64,000 bases of DNA from WHSW01 sp963740055 (GTDB taxonomy: Bacteria > Actinomycetota > Thermoleophilia > Solirubrobacterales > 70-9), in NCBI GenBank assembly GCA_963740055.1, contig CAVUCL010000005.1, positions 372,001-436,000 of the forward strand, written 5' to 3'. Made by a program: the position numbers and the translations under genes. Within the stretch, counting starts at the first letter, position 1. Every line of letters begins with the position of its first letter. The notes beneath the pieces were generated by a model that had not been told where the DNA came from, did not search any database, and saw only the letters and a list, made by a program, of their open reading frames with translations. Below are positions 29,802 to 39,165 of the stretch, piece after piece.

Positions 29802-31883
29802 TTGACCGATTTCCTGATCGATTACGGCGTCGTGATCGCGCTCGTCTGCGCCGCTGCCGCCGTCCTGTATGGCGCGCTCGTGACCCAGCGGCTGCTGCGC
29901 CGCTCGCCCGGCAACGAGCGCATGCAGGAGATCTCGGGGGCGGTCCAGGAGGGGGCGAAGGCCTACCTCAACCGCCAGTACCTGATCATCGCCGTGGTCG
30001 CGGTCCCGCTCGCGATCCTGCTCGCGATCCTTCAGGACGTCAGCGTCGCGATCGGGTTCGTGATCGGCGGCGTGCTCTCCGGCGCCGCCGGGTTCATCGG
30101 CATGAACCTCTCGGTGCGCGCGAACGCGCGCGTCGCCGAGGCGGCGCGCGGGGGCGTGCCGCCGGCGCTCGACGCCGCCTTCAAGGGCGGCTCGGTCACC
30201 GGGCTGCTGGTCGTCGGCCTGGCGCTGCTCGGCGTCGCCGGCTACTTCGGCATCCTCGTGCTCGGCGACAGGTCCGACGAGGAGGCGGTCGACGCGCTGA
30301 TCGGCCTTGGCTTCGGCGGCTCGCTGATCTCCGTCTTCGCCCGGCTCGGCGGCGGCATCTTCACCAAGGCGGCCGACGTCGGCGCCGACCTGGTCGGCAA
30401 GGTCGAGGCGGGGATTCCCGAGGACGACCCGCGCAACCCGGCGGTGATCGCCGACAACGTCGGCGACAACGTCGGCGACTGCGCCGGGATGGCGGCCGAC
30501 CTGTTCGAGACCTACGCCGTCACCTCGGTCGCGGTGATGCTGCTCGGCATCCTCACCTTCGCCGAGGACTTCTCGCGCGAGGTGGCGATCTACCCGCTGG
30601 TCATGGGCGCGGTCGCGATCATCGCCTCGATCGTCGGCGCGCTCTCCGTCCGCACCTCGACCGACAAGGTCGAGGGCGCGCTCTACCGCGGGCTGATCGT
30701 CTCCGCGGTGATCTCGGCGGCGGCCTTCTACCCGATCACCGACTGGCTGATGAGCGACCCGCTCGAGCTCGGCGTCCTCGATCCGGGCAGCGCCCTCGCC
30801 GGCGCCAGCGTCGGCGACCTCTGGTTCTGCGCCCTGATCGGGCTCGTGGTCACCGGGGGGCTGTTCGTGATCACCGACTACTACACCTCGACCCGCTTCC
30901 GCCCGGTGAAGACGATCAGCCAGGCGTCGCAGACCGGGCACGCGACCAACATCATCCAGGGCCTCGCCCAGGGCTTCCAGTCGACCGCGGCGCCGGCGCT
31001 GCTGCTCGCGCTCGCGATCCTCGGCGCGAACGAGCTCGCCGGGATCTACGGCATCGGCGTCGCCGTGATGGCGCAGCTCTCGCTCTGCGGCCTGATCGTC
31101 GCCCTCGACGCCTTCGGGCCGATCACCGACAACGCCGGCGGGATCGCCGAGATGGCGGAGCTGCCCGAGGAGGTGCGCAACGTCACCGACCCGCTCGACG
31201 CGGTCGGCAACACGACCAAGGCGGTGACCAAGGGCTACGCGATCGGCTCCGCCGCGCTCGCCGCCCTGGTGCTGTTCAAGGCGTTCGAGATCGAGCTCGC
31301 CCGCGAGGAGGGCGGCGAGGGGATCTTCTTCAGCATCTCCGATCCGGCGGTGCTGATCGGGCTCCTGCTCGGCGGCCTGATGGTCTACCTGTTCAGCGCC
31401 TTCGCGATCGAGGCCGTCGGGCGCGCCGGCGGCCAGGTGGTCGAGCAGGTGCGGACGCAGTTCCGCGAGAACCCGGGGATCATGGAGGGCACCTCGAAGC
31501 CCGACTACGCGCAGACCGTCGGCATCGTCACCGCGGCGGCCCAGCGCGAGATGATCCTCCCGTCGCTGATCCCGATCGTGATCCCGGTGGTCGTCGGCCT
31601 GATCAGCGTCGAGGCGCTCGGCGGCCTGCTGATCGGCGTCATCGTCGTCGGCCTCTTCGTCGCGATCTCGATGACCGCCGGCGGCGGCGCCTGGGACAAC
31701 GCGAAGAAGCTGATCGAGGACGGCGCCTTCGGCGGCAAGGGCTCGGAGGCGCACGCCGCCTCGGTCACCGGCGACACCGTCGGCGATCCCTACAAGGACA
31801 CCGCCGGCCCGGCGATCAACCCGATGATCAAGGTCGCCAACATCGTCGCGATCCTGATCATCCCGATCGTCCACCTGGGCTGA
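29802..31883 (+). CDS. hppA: Proton-pumping membrane pyrophosphatase
   Basis: 693 residues and about 16 transmembrane helices. It couples PPi hydrolysis to proton export. The substrate motif DVGADLVGKVE and DNVGDNVGDCAGMAADLFE are intact, as is the C-terminal DTVGDPYKDTAGPAINPM. The GNTTKA motif (near residue 467) has lysine where potassium-dependent enzymes have alanine, so this is predicted K+-independent. TTG start with GGAGG seven bases upstream. Notably the 2-kb gene has no frame break. Confidence 0.96.
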   Translation: MTDFLIDYGVVIALVCAAAAVLYGALVTQRLLRRSPGNERMQEISGAVQEGAKAYLNRQYLIIAVVAVPLAILLAILQDVSVAIGFVIGGVLSGAAGFIGMNLSVRANARVAEAARGGVPPALDAAFKGGSVTGLLVVGLALLGVAGYFGILVLGDRSDEEAVDALIGLGFGGSLISVFARLGGGIFTKAADVGADLVGKVEAGIPEDDPRNPAVIADNVGDNVGDCAGMAADLFETYAVTSVAVMLLGILTFAEDFSREVAIYPLVMGAVAIIASIVGALSVRTSTDKVEGALYRGLIVSAVISAAAFYPITDWLMSDPLELGVLDPGSALAGASVGDLWFCALIGLVVTGGLFVITDYYTSTRFRPVKTISQASQTGHATNIIQGLAQGFQSTAAPALLLALAILGANELAGIYGIGVAVMAQLSLCGLIVALDAFGPITDNAGGIAEMAELPEEVRNVTDPLDAVGNTTKAVTKGYAIGSAALAALVLFKAFEIELAREEGGEGIFFSISDPAVLIGLLLGGLMVYLFSAFAIEAVGRAGGQVVEQVRTQFRENPGIMEGTSKPDYAQTVGIVTAAAQREMILPSLIPIVIPVVVGLISVEALGGLLIGVIVVGLFVAISMTAGGGAWDNAKKLIEDGAFGGKGSEAHAASVTGDTVGDPYKDTAGPAINPMIKVANIVAILIIPIVHLG

Positions 31884-31919
31884 TCGCGAGCGCGCACGGG
31901 CGCGGCTGACGCCATCGAC

Positions 31920-32264
31920 CTGTTCGCGGGGATCTACGTTCGCGATTACGGGGCGGCGCGGTCCTGGTACGAGCGCCTCCTGGGCGCCGAGCCGGCCTTC
32001 GTCGCCCACGAGACCGAGTGCGTCTGGGAGCTCGCCGAGCATCGCTTCCTGTTCATCAACGAGGACGCGGAGCGCGCCGGGCACGCCGCCCACACGGTCT
32101 TCGTCGACGACCTCGAGGCGATCGTCGCGGAGATCGCGGCGCGCGGGATCGAGCCGGCGAAGCGGGAGACCTACCGCAACGGGGTCCGCAAGGCGACCTA
32201 CCGCGACTCGGACGGGAACGAGGTCGGCTTCGGCGGCGCGCCGCTCGAGGGCGAGGCCGGCTGA
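31920..32264 (+). CDS. Single-domain VOC protein lacking an ordinary start codon
   Basis: About 114 codons of good VOC sequence: FAGIYVRDYGAARSWYERLL, TVFVDDLEAIVAEIAARG and TYRDSDGNEVGF. In frame there is no ATG, GTG or TTG between the hppA stop (31883) and the domain; CTG at 31920 is the best placed. A missing base near 31913 would instead give a CTGACGCC(G)ATCGAC beginning. Substrate unknown. Likely translated with hppA or misread at its 5' end. Confidence 0.65.
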   Translation: MFAGIYVRDYGAARSWYERLLGAEPAFVAHETECVWELAEHRFLFINEDAERAGHAAHTVFVDDLEAIVAEIAARGIEPAKRETYRNGVRKATYRDSDGNEVGFGGAPLEGEAG

Positions 32265-32271
32265 CCGCGCC

Positions 32272-32649
32272 TCAGCCCTGCTCGAGGATCTCGATCCGGT
32301 AGCCGTCGGGGTCGCGGACGAAGCAGATCCGCGAGCCGCCCTCGCGGACCGAGTACGGCGGCTTCTCGGGCTCGATCCCGTCGGCTGCCAGGCGCTCGAG
32401 CGTGCCGTCGAGGTCGTCGGTGGTGATCGCGATGTGGCCGTAGCCGGTGCCGATCTCGTACGGCTCGGTGTTGTCGTGGTTGTGGGTGAGCTCGAGCCGC
32501 GCGCCGTCGTCGGGCAGGCCCATGAACAGGTTCGTCGCGTCGTCGCCGATCGGCATCCGGCGCAGCTCGGAGAAGCCGAGCTTCTCGTAGAACGCGGCCG
32601 AGCGCTCGAGGTCGAGGACGCGGTAGCAGGTGTGGATCAGCTCGCTCAT
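32272..32649 (-). CDS. gloA: Lactoylglutathione lyase-like (glyoxalase I)
   Basis: 125 residues. HTCYRVLDLERSAAFYEKLGF, LELTHNHDNTEPYEIGTGYGHIAI and ICFVRDPDGYRIEILEQ reproduce glyoxalase I including the metal ligands (H, E, H, E). It isomerises a methylglyoxal-thiol adduct; in actinobacteria the thiol is probably mycothiol or another. Divergent from the hydroxyacid oxidase with overlapping promoters. Confidence 0.9.
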   Translation of the reverse strand: MSELIHTCYRVLDLERSAAFYEKLGFSELRRMPIGDDATNLFMGLPDDGARLELTHNHDNTEPYEIGTGYGHIAITTDDLDGTLERLAADGIEPEKPPYSVREGGSRICFVRDPDGYRIEILEQG

Positions 32650-32656
32650 CGTGCGC

Positions 32657-32662
32657 ACGTTA
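32657..32662 (-). promoter_or_regulatory. -10 element (TAACGT) of gloA, leaderless
   Basis: On the minus strand TAACGT ends seven bases before the ATG at 32649. It shares a 34-base gap with the divergent promoter. Confidence 0.5.
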
Positions 32663-32671
32663 GCGCGCCCG

Positions 32672-32677
32672 TATAGT
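32672..32677 (+). promoter_or_regulatory. -10 element (TATAGT) of the hydroxyacid oxidase gene, leaderless
   Basis: TATAGT ends six bases before the GTG at 32684. It is back-to-back with the gloA -10. Confidence 0.5.
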
Positions 32678-32683
32678 CGCGCC

Positions 32684-33770
32684 GTGGGCGAGCCGAGGCC
32701 GATCAACGTCGCCGACTACGAGCGCCTCGCCGCCGAGCGGTTGCGAGCCCGGCGTGCACGGATACTTCGCCGGCGGCGCCGCCGACGAGCGCACGCTGGC
32801 GGAGAACGTCGCCGCCTACGCCCGGGTGCGGCTGCGGCCCAGGGTCCTGGTCGACGTCGCCGAGGTGAGCACGGCGACGACGGTGCTCGGGACCGAGGTC
32901 TCGATGCCGCTGCTGGTCGCGCCGGTCGCCTTCCAGCGCCTCGTCGACCCCGACGGCGAGGTGGCGATGGCGCGCGCGGCGGCGGCCGCGGGGACGATCA
33001 TGTGCCTGTCGACGATCGCGACCTCGCGCCCGCGCGAGATCGCCGCCGAGGCGCCGGCGGCGCCGCGCTGGTTCCAGCTCTACTGCTTTCGCGACCGCGG
33101 GGTCACCCGGGCGCTGATCGACGAGGCGGTCGAGTCGGGGTTCGACGCGATCGCGCTCACCGTCGACGCCCCGCGCGCCGGGCGCCGCGAGCGCGACTTC
33201 CGCCACGCGTTCGAGGTCCCGGAGGGGATCCACGCGCCCGCGGTCGCCGCGGCGACGGGCTCGGAGCGGCCGCTGACCGTGCAGGAGGTGTTCGCGCTCG
33301 TCGATCCCTCGCTGACCTGGGACGACTTCGCCGCCCTCGTTTCGGATTGCCGGCTGCCGGTGCTGCTCAAGGGGGTGCAGACGGCTGAGGACGGGCGGCT
33401 CGCGGTCGAGCACGGGGCGGCGGGCGTCGTCGTCTCCAACCACGGCGGTCGCCAGCTCGACGGCGTCGCGGCGACGCTCGAGATCCTGCCCGAGGTGCTG
33501 GAGGCGGTCGACGGCGCCTGCGAGGTGCTGGTCGACGGCGGCGTGCGCCGCGGCAGCGACGTCGCGACCGCGGTCGCGCTCGGCGCCAGGGCGGTGCTCG
33601 CCGGCCGGGCGCCGCTCTGGGGCCTCGCGGTCGAGGGCGAGGCGGGGGCGCTGCGGGTGCTCGAGATCCTGCGCTCGGAGGTCGAGCTCGCGCTGACGCT
33701 GCTCGGCTGTCGTTCACCCGCCGAGCTCGTGCCTGAGCACGTCCGGCGCCCGCCTAGACTCGATTCCTGA
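32684..33770 (+). CDS. FMN-dependent L-2-hydroxyacid oxidase/dehydrogenase, one frame break
   Basis: About 361 residues after correction. The TIM barrel includes LLVAPVAFQRLVDPDGE, LPVLLKGVQTAEDG, VVVSNHGGRQLDG (catalytic His) and VLVDGGVRRGSDV, all standard for lactate/glycolate oxidases. An extra C at about 32744 shifts the frame between AAERL and PGVHGYFAGGA. Likely oxidises lactate or a related hydroxyacid. It pairs logically with gloA, whose pathway yields D-lactate, though this family uses the L form. The stop overlaps the next gene's ATG (TGATG). Confidence 0.88.
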
Positions 33771-35739
33771 TGGCCGAGCGACATCCTCGAGAGGCGGCCC
33801 TGCGCCGGGTCCACGGCACCGGGAGCGCTGTTCTCGGCCGCGTACGGCAACGTCGGCTCCTCGATCTACTACGCGCTCGGGCTGGTGGCGCTCTACGCGC
33901 TCGGGCTGACCCCGGTCACGTTCGTGATCGCGGGGCTGATCTTCGCCTTCACCGCGGCCTCCTACGTCGAGGCGACCGTGCTGCTATCCGGAGGCGGGGG
34001 GCTCGTCGAGCTTCGCCCGCCACGCCTTCAACGAGCTGGTCGAGCTTCTTCGCCGCCTGGGCGCAGATGCTCACCTACATCGTCACGGTCGCGATCTCGG
34101 CCTTCTTCGTCCCGCACTACCTGGCGGTGTTCTGGGAGCCGCTCGGCGACGGGCCCGCGCGACGTCATCTTCGGGATCGCGCTCGTCGGCGCTGCTGGCG
34201 GCTGCTCAACATCAAGGGACGGAGGAGTCGGCGCGGCTCAACTTCGTGCTCGCGATCGCCGACCTGCTGACCGCAGATCGTGCTCGTCGGGATCGGGCTC
34301 GCGCTGGTCTTCGACCGCCGACCTGCTCGTCGACCAGATCGATCTCGGGGTCGCGCCGAGCTGGGGCGGACTTCGCGCTCGGGATCGCGGTCGGGATGGT
34401 CGCCTACACCGGGATCGAGACGATCTCGAACATGGCCGAGGAGGCGCGGGACGCCTCGCGCACGATTCCCGCGCGGCGTCGGGGCGGCGGTGCTCGCGGT
34501 CGTCGGCCTGTACGCGATGCTGCCCGCGATCGCGCTCTCGGCGATGCCGGTCACCGAGAGCGCCGGCGGCGAGTTCACGACCGAGCTCGGGACCACCTAC
34601 GCCGACGACCCGGTGCTCGGGATCGTCGAGAACATCGGGCTCGGTCCGAGGCGCTCACCGACGCGCTCGCGGATCTACGTCGGGATCCTCGCCGCGGTGA
34701 TCCTCCTGATCGCGACCAACGCGGCGCTGATCGGGCTCTCGCGGCTGACCTTCTCGATGGGGCAGCACCGCCAGCTGCCGGAGGTCCTGCGCCAGGTCCA
34801 CCCGCGCTTCAAGACGCCCTACGTCGCGATCATCGTCTTCTCCGGCGTCGCGATGTTGGTGATGGCGCCCGGCGAGACGACGTTCCTGGGCGCGATCTAC
34901 GCCTTCGGCGCAACGCTCTCGTTCACGATCGCGCACGTCTCGGTGATCAGGCTGCGCAAGCTCGCCCGCTCGACCGAGCGGCCGCTGACCCGCGACGGCT
35001 GCGCCGCCCTGGCACGCGCCCGGCAACTTGCGGATGTTCGGGGTCGACGTCCCGGTGATGGCGCGTGCTCGGCGGGCTCGGGACGTTCGGCGGCGTTCAT
35101 CGTCGCGATGGTCCTCGATCCGGTGATCCTCGCCACCGGCGGCGGCTGGATGGTCGTCGGGATGGTCGTCTACTACCGTCTACCGCCGCCACCAGGGCCT
35201 GCCGCTGCGCGAGACGGTCAAGGTCGAGACGCTGACGCCGCTCGGGGTCGAGGAGGTCGAGTACCGGAGCGTCCTCGTCGCGTTCGACGCGGACGAGCCG
35301 TTCTCCGAGGAGGCCGTGGCGACGGCGAAGGCGCTCGGCGCGCGGCGCCGGCGCGCGATCCACGTGCTCTCGCTGGTCAACGTGCCCGCCAACCTGCCGC
35401 TCGACGGCGACGCTCGCGCGAGCGCGAGGGGGCCGCCCAGTCGAAGATCGAGCAGGCGAAGCTGATCTGCGGCCAGCGGGTCAGCGGGCACGTCGGCCAC
35501 GTCCGCCTCGGCGGCGGCCGGACAGGCGATCGTCGACGAGGCGCGGGCGATCAAGGCCGAGGCGATCGTGATGCCGCTTCGCTATCGCGCCGGCGCGCCG
35601 CTCTACGGGCGCACCCTGCAGACGGTGCTCGCGAAGCGGCCCTGCCGCGTGATCGTCTCCGCCAACCCGGGCGACCAGGCCGACGGCACCGCGGTCGGCG
35701 GCCGGCAGGCGATGCCGCGGGGTACTAGAATCGCGCTGA
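33770..35739 (+). pseudogene. APC permease with C-terminal USP domain, about 20 frame breaks as read
   Basis: Read across all three forward frames, the segments join into a full APC permease: ALFSAAYGNVGSSIYYALGL, FVPHYLAVFWEPLGD, NIKGTEESARLNFVLAI, GMVAYTGIETISNMAEE, GLSRLTFSMGQHRQLP, LSFTIAHVSVIRL. A UspA-like domain follows (RSVLVAFDADEPFSEEA, VIVSANPGD). Breaks fall near 33824, 33998, 34042, 34155, 34188, 34200, 34217, 34272, 34315, 34364, 34470, 34648, 34669, 34997, 35064, 35089, 35174, 35406, 35418, 35515 and once near 35700; most are +1. No in-frame decay between them. The stop is TAG 35726 or TGA 35737. Family resembles Rv2690c and KimA-like potassium importers. Confidence 0.8.
35726..35731 (+). 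promoter_or_regulatory. -10 element (TAGAAT), leaderless
   Basis: TAGAAT, identical to the uvrA -10, ends seven bases before the ATG at 35739. It overlaps the end of the upstream permease. Confidence 0.5.
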
Positions 35740-35940
35740 TGGCGGCGCCGGCGCCGGACGAGGTCTACCGCGGGGTGACCCGCCTGTTCGCGGTGATCAT
35801 CTCGGCTTCGGCGATCGCGATCATCGCGGTCACGCTCGCCAACGGGGGCGGCCCGCACGTCGTTCGGGCTTCTGATCGGGCTCGTCTTCACGGCGCTCGG
35901 AGCCGGGCGCCTCTACCTCTCGACGAGGACGTCGGATTGA
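35739..35940 (+). CDS. Two-helix small membrane protein between the permeases, one frame break
   Basis: About 66 residues after removing one base near 35856: helix 1 FAVIISASAIAIIAVTLANGG, then a second helix FGLLIGLVFTALGAGRLYL and a short polar tail. ATG follows a TAGAAT -10. Its TGA overlaps the TTG of the second permease. A small subunit or regulator of the neighbouring transporters is possible; no family recognised. Confidence 0.55.
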
Positions 35941-37976
35941 TCGACCCGTTCCGGTCCGGAGCCGAGCGATCGCCGATCACGCGCCGGTGGCTCGGGGTGC
36001 CGCTGCTGTTCGCGGTCGCCTACTCGGCGGTCGGGTTCTCGCTCTACTTCTCGCTCGGCCTGGTCGCCGACCACGGGCTCGGGCTGACGCCGCTGATCTT
36101 CCTCGGCGTCGGGCTCGTCTTCCTGCTCAACGCGATGACCTACATCGAGGGCGAGGCGATGCTGCCCGAGCGCGGCGGCTCGGCGACCTTCGCCCGGGCC
36201 GCGTTCCGCAACGAGCTGGTCAGCTTCATCGCCGGCTGGGCGATCCTGATCGACTACGTGATCGTGATCGCCCTGGCGGCGATCTCGGTGCCGCACTACC
36301 TGACCCCGATCTGGTCCGGGTTCACCGACGCGAGCGGCGAGATCGTCACCGCGGCGCGGTGATCGCGCTCGTCGCGGTGCTCGGGATCGGCCGGCTCACC
36401 GGGGCCGGCCGCCAGCGGCTGCTGACGATCGTCTCGCTCGCCGGGGTGACTGCTGCTGCTGGCGGTGGTCGTCGTCGGGCTGTTCACCAGCTTCGACCTC
36501 GGCGCGCTGACCGACCAGCTCGACCCGTTCGACCTCGGCACCCGAGCCTCAGCGACGTGATCTACGCCGGGCGTGATCGCGACGGTCGCCTTCGCCGGGA
36601 TCGAGGCCGCGGCCAACCTCGCCCCGGACCTCCGAGGTCGCGGCGCTCGACCTGCGCGAGCTGCTCGGCGCCGCGGTCGTGCTCGTGCCGCTGGTCTACT
36701 TCGGGGTCGCGGTGGTCGCGTCTGATGGCGGTGCCGGTGCTGCCCGGCGCCGACGGGCCCGAGACCGCGCTCGGCGGCACCTACATCGAGGATCCGGTGC
36801 TCGGGGTGGTGCAGAGCTTCGGCCGCGGCTGGGTCGCGGGCGCTGATGCGAGGTCGGCGGTCGTGGTGATCGCTGCCGGCTGGCGCTGATCTGGGCGGCG
36901 GCACGGCGATGCTCGGCCTCTCGCGCCACGTCTACGTGCTCGCCACCAACCGCCAGATCCCGAGCTGGCTCGGGAAGCTGAACCGTCGTTCCAGACCCCG
37001 CACGTCGCGATCCTGGTCGCCGCGGTGCTCGCGTTCGCGCTCGTGCTCCCGACGCGACGTCGAGTTCCTCGGCGGGCTGTTCGCGTTCGGCGCCACGATC
37101 GCGTTCACGATCGCGCACGTCTCGGTGATCCGGCTGCGGATCACGGAGCCCGACGCGCCGAGCGGCCGTTCCGGGTCCCGTTCGACGTCGGCTGGCGGGG
37201 CGCCGGCTGCCGCTGCCGGCGATCGTCGCCGGCGGTGCTGACCGCGCTCGCGTGGGTGAGCGTGATCGTGCTTCCACGACCCGGCGCTGCTGGGTCGGCG
37301 GCGGCTGGATGGTGTTCGGGCTCGTCGCCTACGTGATCTACCGCAAGGGGGTCGAGGGGACGTCGCTGACGCAGCGGATCGAGGTTCCGGCGACGGGCGC
37401 TGGTCAAGGACATCGCGCGGCGGCGAGTACGGCGACATCCTCGTGCCCGTGTTCGGAACCAAGCTCGACGACGACATCGTCGGCACCGCCGGGCGCCTCG
37501 CCGACGCGCGCCCGGGCGAGTCGTCGCCGCGGCTCGAGGTGATCTACGTCGTCGACGTGCCGCTGACCGTGACGCTCGACTCGCCGCCGCCGCCCGAGCG
37601 CGCCGAGGAGGCGAACCGGGCGCTCTCGCGGGCGCAGGAGGTGGGGGAGGAGTACGAGCGGGTCGAGGTGCACCCGTCGGTGGTCCGGGCGCGGACGATC
37701 GGCGCCGGGATCGTGCAGGCGGCGCGCGATCGCGACGTCGAGGTGATCGTCATGGGCGGTGAGCCGCCGACGCCGATCCGCGGCGGCGCGCTGCTCGGCG
37801 GGATCGGGGGCTCGCGCCCGGCCGAGGTCGGGCCGGTGACCGAGTACGTGCTCCGCAAGGCGCCGTGCCGGGTGCTGATCACGGCGCCGAAGACCGACGG
37901 CTCGCGCCGCGCGGCGGCCGACGACGACGGCCCGGGCGCCGCCGTTGGTGATCCGGGCGTGCGCGAGCGCGCGTAG
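35937..37976 (+). pseudogene. Second APC permease with C-terminal USP domain, about 18 frame breaks as read
   Basis: A homologous protein starting at TTG (TTGA overlap): VPLLFAVAYSAVGFSLYFSL, GLGLTPLIFLGVGLVFLLNA, then pieces in alternating frames (VIYAGVIATVAFAGIEAA, GLSRHVYVLATNRQIPSWLG, FGATIAFTIAHVSVIRLR, VGGGWMVFGLVAYVIYRKG). Breaks occur between about 36352 and 37425, mostly +1 with several apparent losses (near 36541, 36878, 36898, 36988, 37158, 37204). From 37430 the USP domain (DILVPVFGTKLDDDIVG ... EVIVMGGEPP ... CRVLITAP) is one clean frame. Encodes a likely potassium/proton or amino-acid symporter; the potassium role is inferred from the adjacent trkA genes. Confidence 0.8.
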
Positions 37977-37979
37977 TAT
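37974..37979 (+). promoter_or_regulatory. -10 element (TAGTAT), leaderless
   Basis: TAGTAT ends seven bases before the ATG at 37987 and contains the stop codon of the permease gene. Confidence 0.5.
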
Positions 37980-37986
37980 CCGGCCG

Positions 37987-38469
37987 ATGTTCGTCCTCAT
38001 CTGCGGTGCCGGAAGAGTGGGCTCGTCGCTGGCCCGGACGATGCTCTCGGACGGCCACGACGTGAGCTGCCTCGACGAGGACCCCGAGTCGCACGCGCGG
38101 CTCGAGATCGAGCTCGAGAAGTCGTGGGAGGACATGGGCGGCCGGTTCACGGTCGGCACCGCGCTCGAGCTCGAGGCGCTGCAGGCGGCGGGGATCGAGC
38201 GCGCCGACGTCTTCGTCGCCTCGACCGACGGCGACAACACCAACATCGTGATCGCGCAGATCGCCAAGCGCCGGTTCAACGTGCCGACGGTGATCGCGCG
38301 GATCCTCGACCCCTACCGGGCGAAGTGGTATGCCGAGCAGGGGATGCACACGATCTGCCCGACCAGGGTCGCGATCGACATGCTCGAGAGCGAGGTCAGG
38401 CTCGCCGCCGAGCGGGCGGGCACCGGCGGGCCGTCGGGCGCGGTCGACCACGAGGACGCCGACGAGTAG
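37987..38469 (+). CDS. TrkA-N (RCK) potassium uptake regulator, first of pair
   Basis: 160 residues. FVLICGAGRVGSSLARTMLSDGH is the Rossmann NAD(H)-binding RCK start; FVASTDGDNTNIVIAQIAKRRF and PYRAKWYAEQG follow. It lacks the TrkA-C domain. This one-domain/two-domain pairing mirrors CeoB/CeoC of mycobacteria, which sit beside an APC permease. Cytoplasmic gating subunit of a potassium system. Confidence 0.88.
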   Translation: MFVLICGAGRVGSSLARTMLSDGHDVSCLDEDPESHARLEIELEKSWEDMGGRFTVGTALELEALQAAGIERADVFVASTDGDNTNIVIAQIAKRRFNVPTVIARILDPYRAKWYAEQGMHTICPTRVAIDMLESEVRLAAERAGTGGPSGAVDHEDADE

Positions 38470-38475
38470 GCGGCC

Positions 38476-39165
38476 GTGGGCGAGCGGATGTACATCATCA
38501 TCGTCGGCGCCGGCAAGGTGGGCTGGAACCTCGCCCGTGAGCTGCTCGAGAAGGGCAACGAGGTGACCCTGATCGAGGACAACCGCGAGCGCTACCTGAC
38601 CGTCGAGCAGGAGCTCGAGCACCACGTCCAGTACGGGGACGCGTCGGAGCTCTGGGTGCTCGAGCGGGCCGGGATCTCGCGCGCCGACATGGTGATCGCG
38701 GTCACCGGCGACGACGAGGACAACATCCTGATCTGCCAGGTGGCGAAGGAGAAGTACCTGGTCGAGCGGATCATCGCCCGGGTCAACAACCCGCGCAACC
38801 GCGAGCACTTCGAGCTGCTCGGGATCCGCCCGGTCGTCTCGGCGACCGACCTGATCCTGCGCCTGATCGAGCACGAGGTGCCCGAGTACGGGCTCGTCCA
38901 CCTGCTCGACCTGCCCGAGCAGCGGCTCGAGATCATCGAGATGCTGCTGCCCGAGGACTCGAAGGCGGCCGGACAGCGGGTCGGCGACCTGCAGATGCCG
39001 GAGGGCAGCCTCCTGATCTCGGTCCTGCGCGAGAACATCGGCTTCGTCCCCAGCGCGGACACGGTGCTGAAATCGGGCGACGAGATCCTCGCGGTGCTCG
39101 ACCCGACGGTGGAGGAGGACCTGACCGCCTACTTCGGGCCCGACGGAGACGGCGCCGCGACGTGA
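38476..39165 (+). CDS. TrkA-N/TrkA-C potassium uptake regulator, second of pair
   Basis: 229 residues from GTG, six bases after the first trkA gene. MYIIIVGAGKVGWNLARELLEKG RCK domain, MVIAVTGDDEDNILICQVAKE, then a TrkA-C domain (residues 145-220, GSLLISVLRENIGFVPSADT) that binds small ligands such as c-di-AMP in some relatives. Together with the first it would gate the permeases upstream. Confidence 0.9.
   Translation: MGERMYIIIVGAGKVGWNLARELLEKGNEVTLIEDNRERYLTVEQELEHHVQYGDASELWVLERAGISRADMVIAVTGDDEDNILICQVAKEKYLVERIIARVNNPRNREHFELLGIRPVVSATDLILRLIEHEVPEYGLVHLLDLPEQRLEIIEMLLPEDSKAAGQRVGDLQMPEGSLLISVLRENIGFVPSADTVLKSGDEILAVLDPTVEEDLTAYFGPDGDGAAT

Noticed and set aside
29280..32093. Very long open frame antisense to hppA
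   Set aside because: In such GC-rich DNA the antisense frame is depleted of stops; the translation is Arg/Asp/His-rich low complexity and opposes a fully conserved pump gene.
33770..35728. Decayed, non-functional permease pseudogene
   Set aside because: Between breaks the protein is fully conserved with no premature in-frame stops or missense erosion, which true decay with 20 indels would show.
33770..37440. Inserted bases in the permeases can all be placed exactly at codon boundaries, suggesting +1 programmed sites
   Set aside because: Third-position freedom and possible single-residue substitutions let almost any +1 insertion be aligned to a codon boundary, so the pattern is not evidence. 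No common slippery heptamer or downstream structure is shared.
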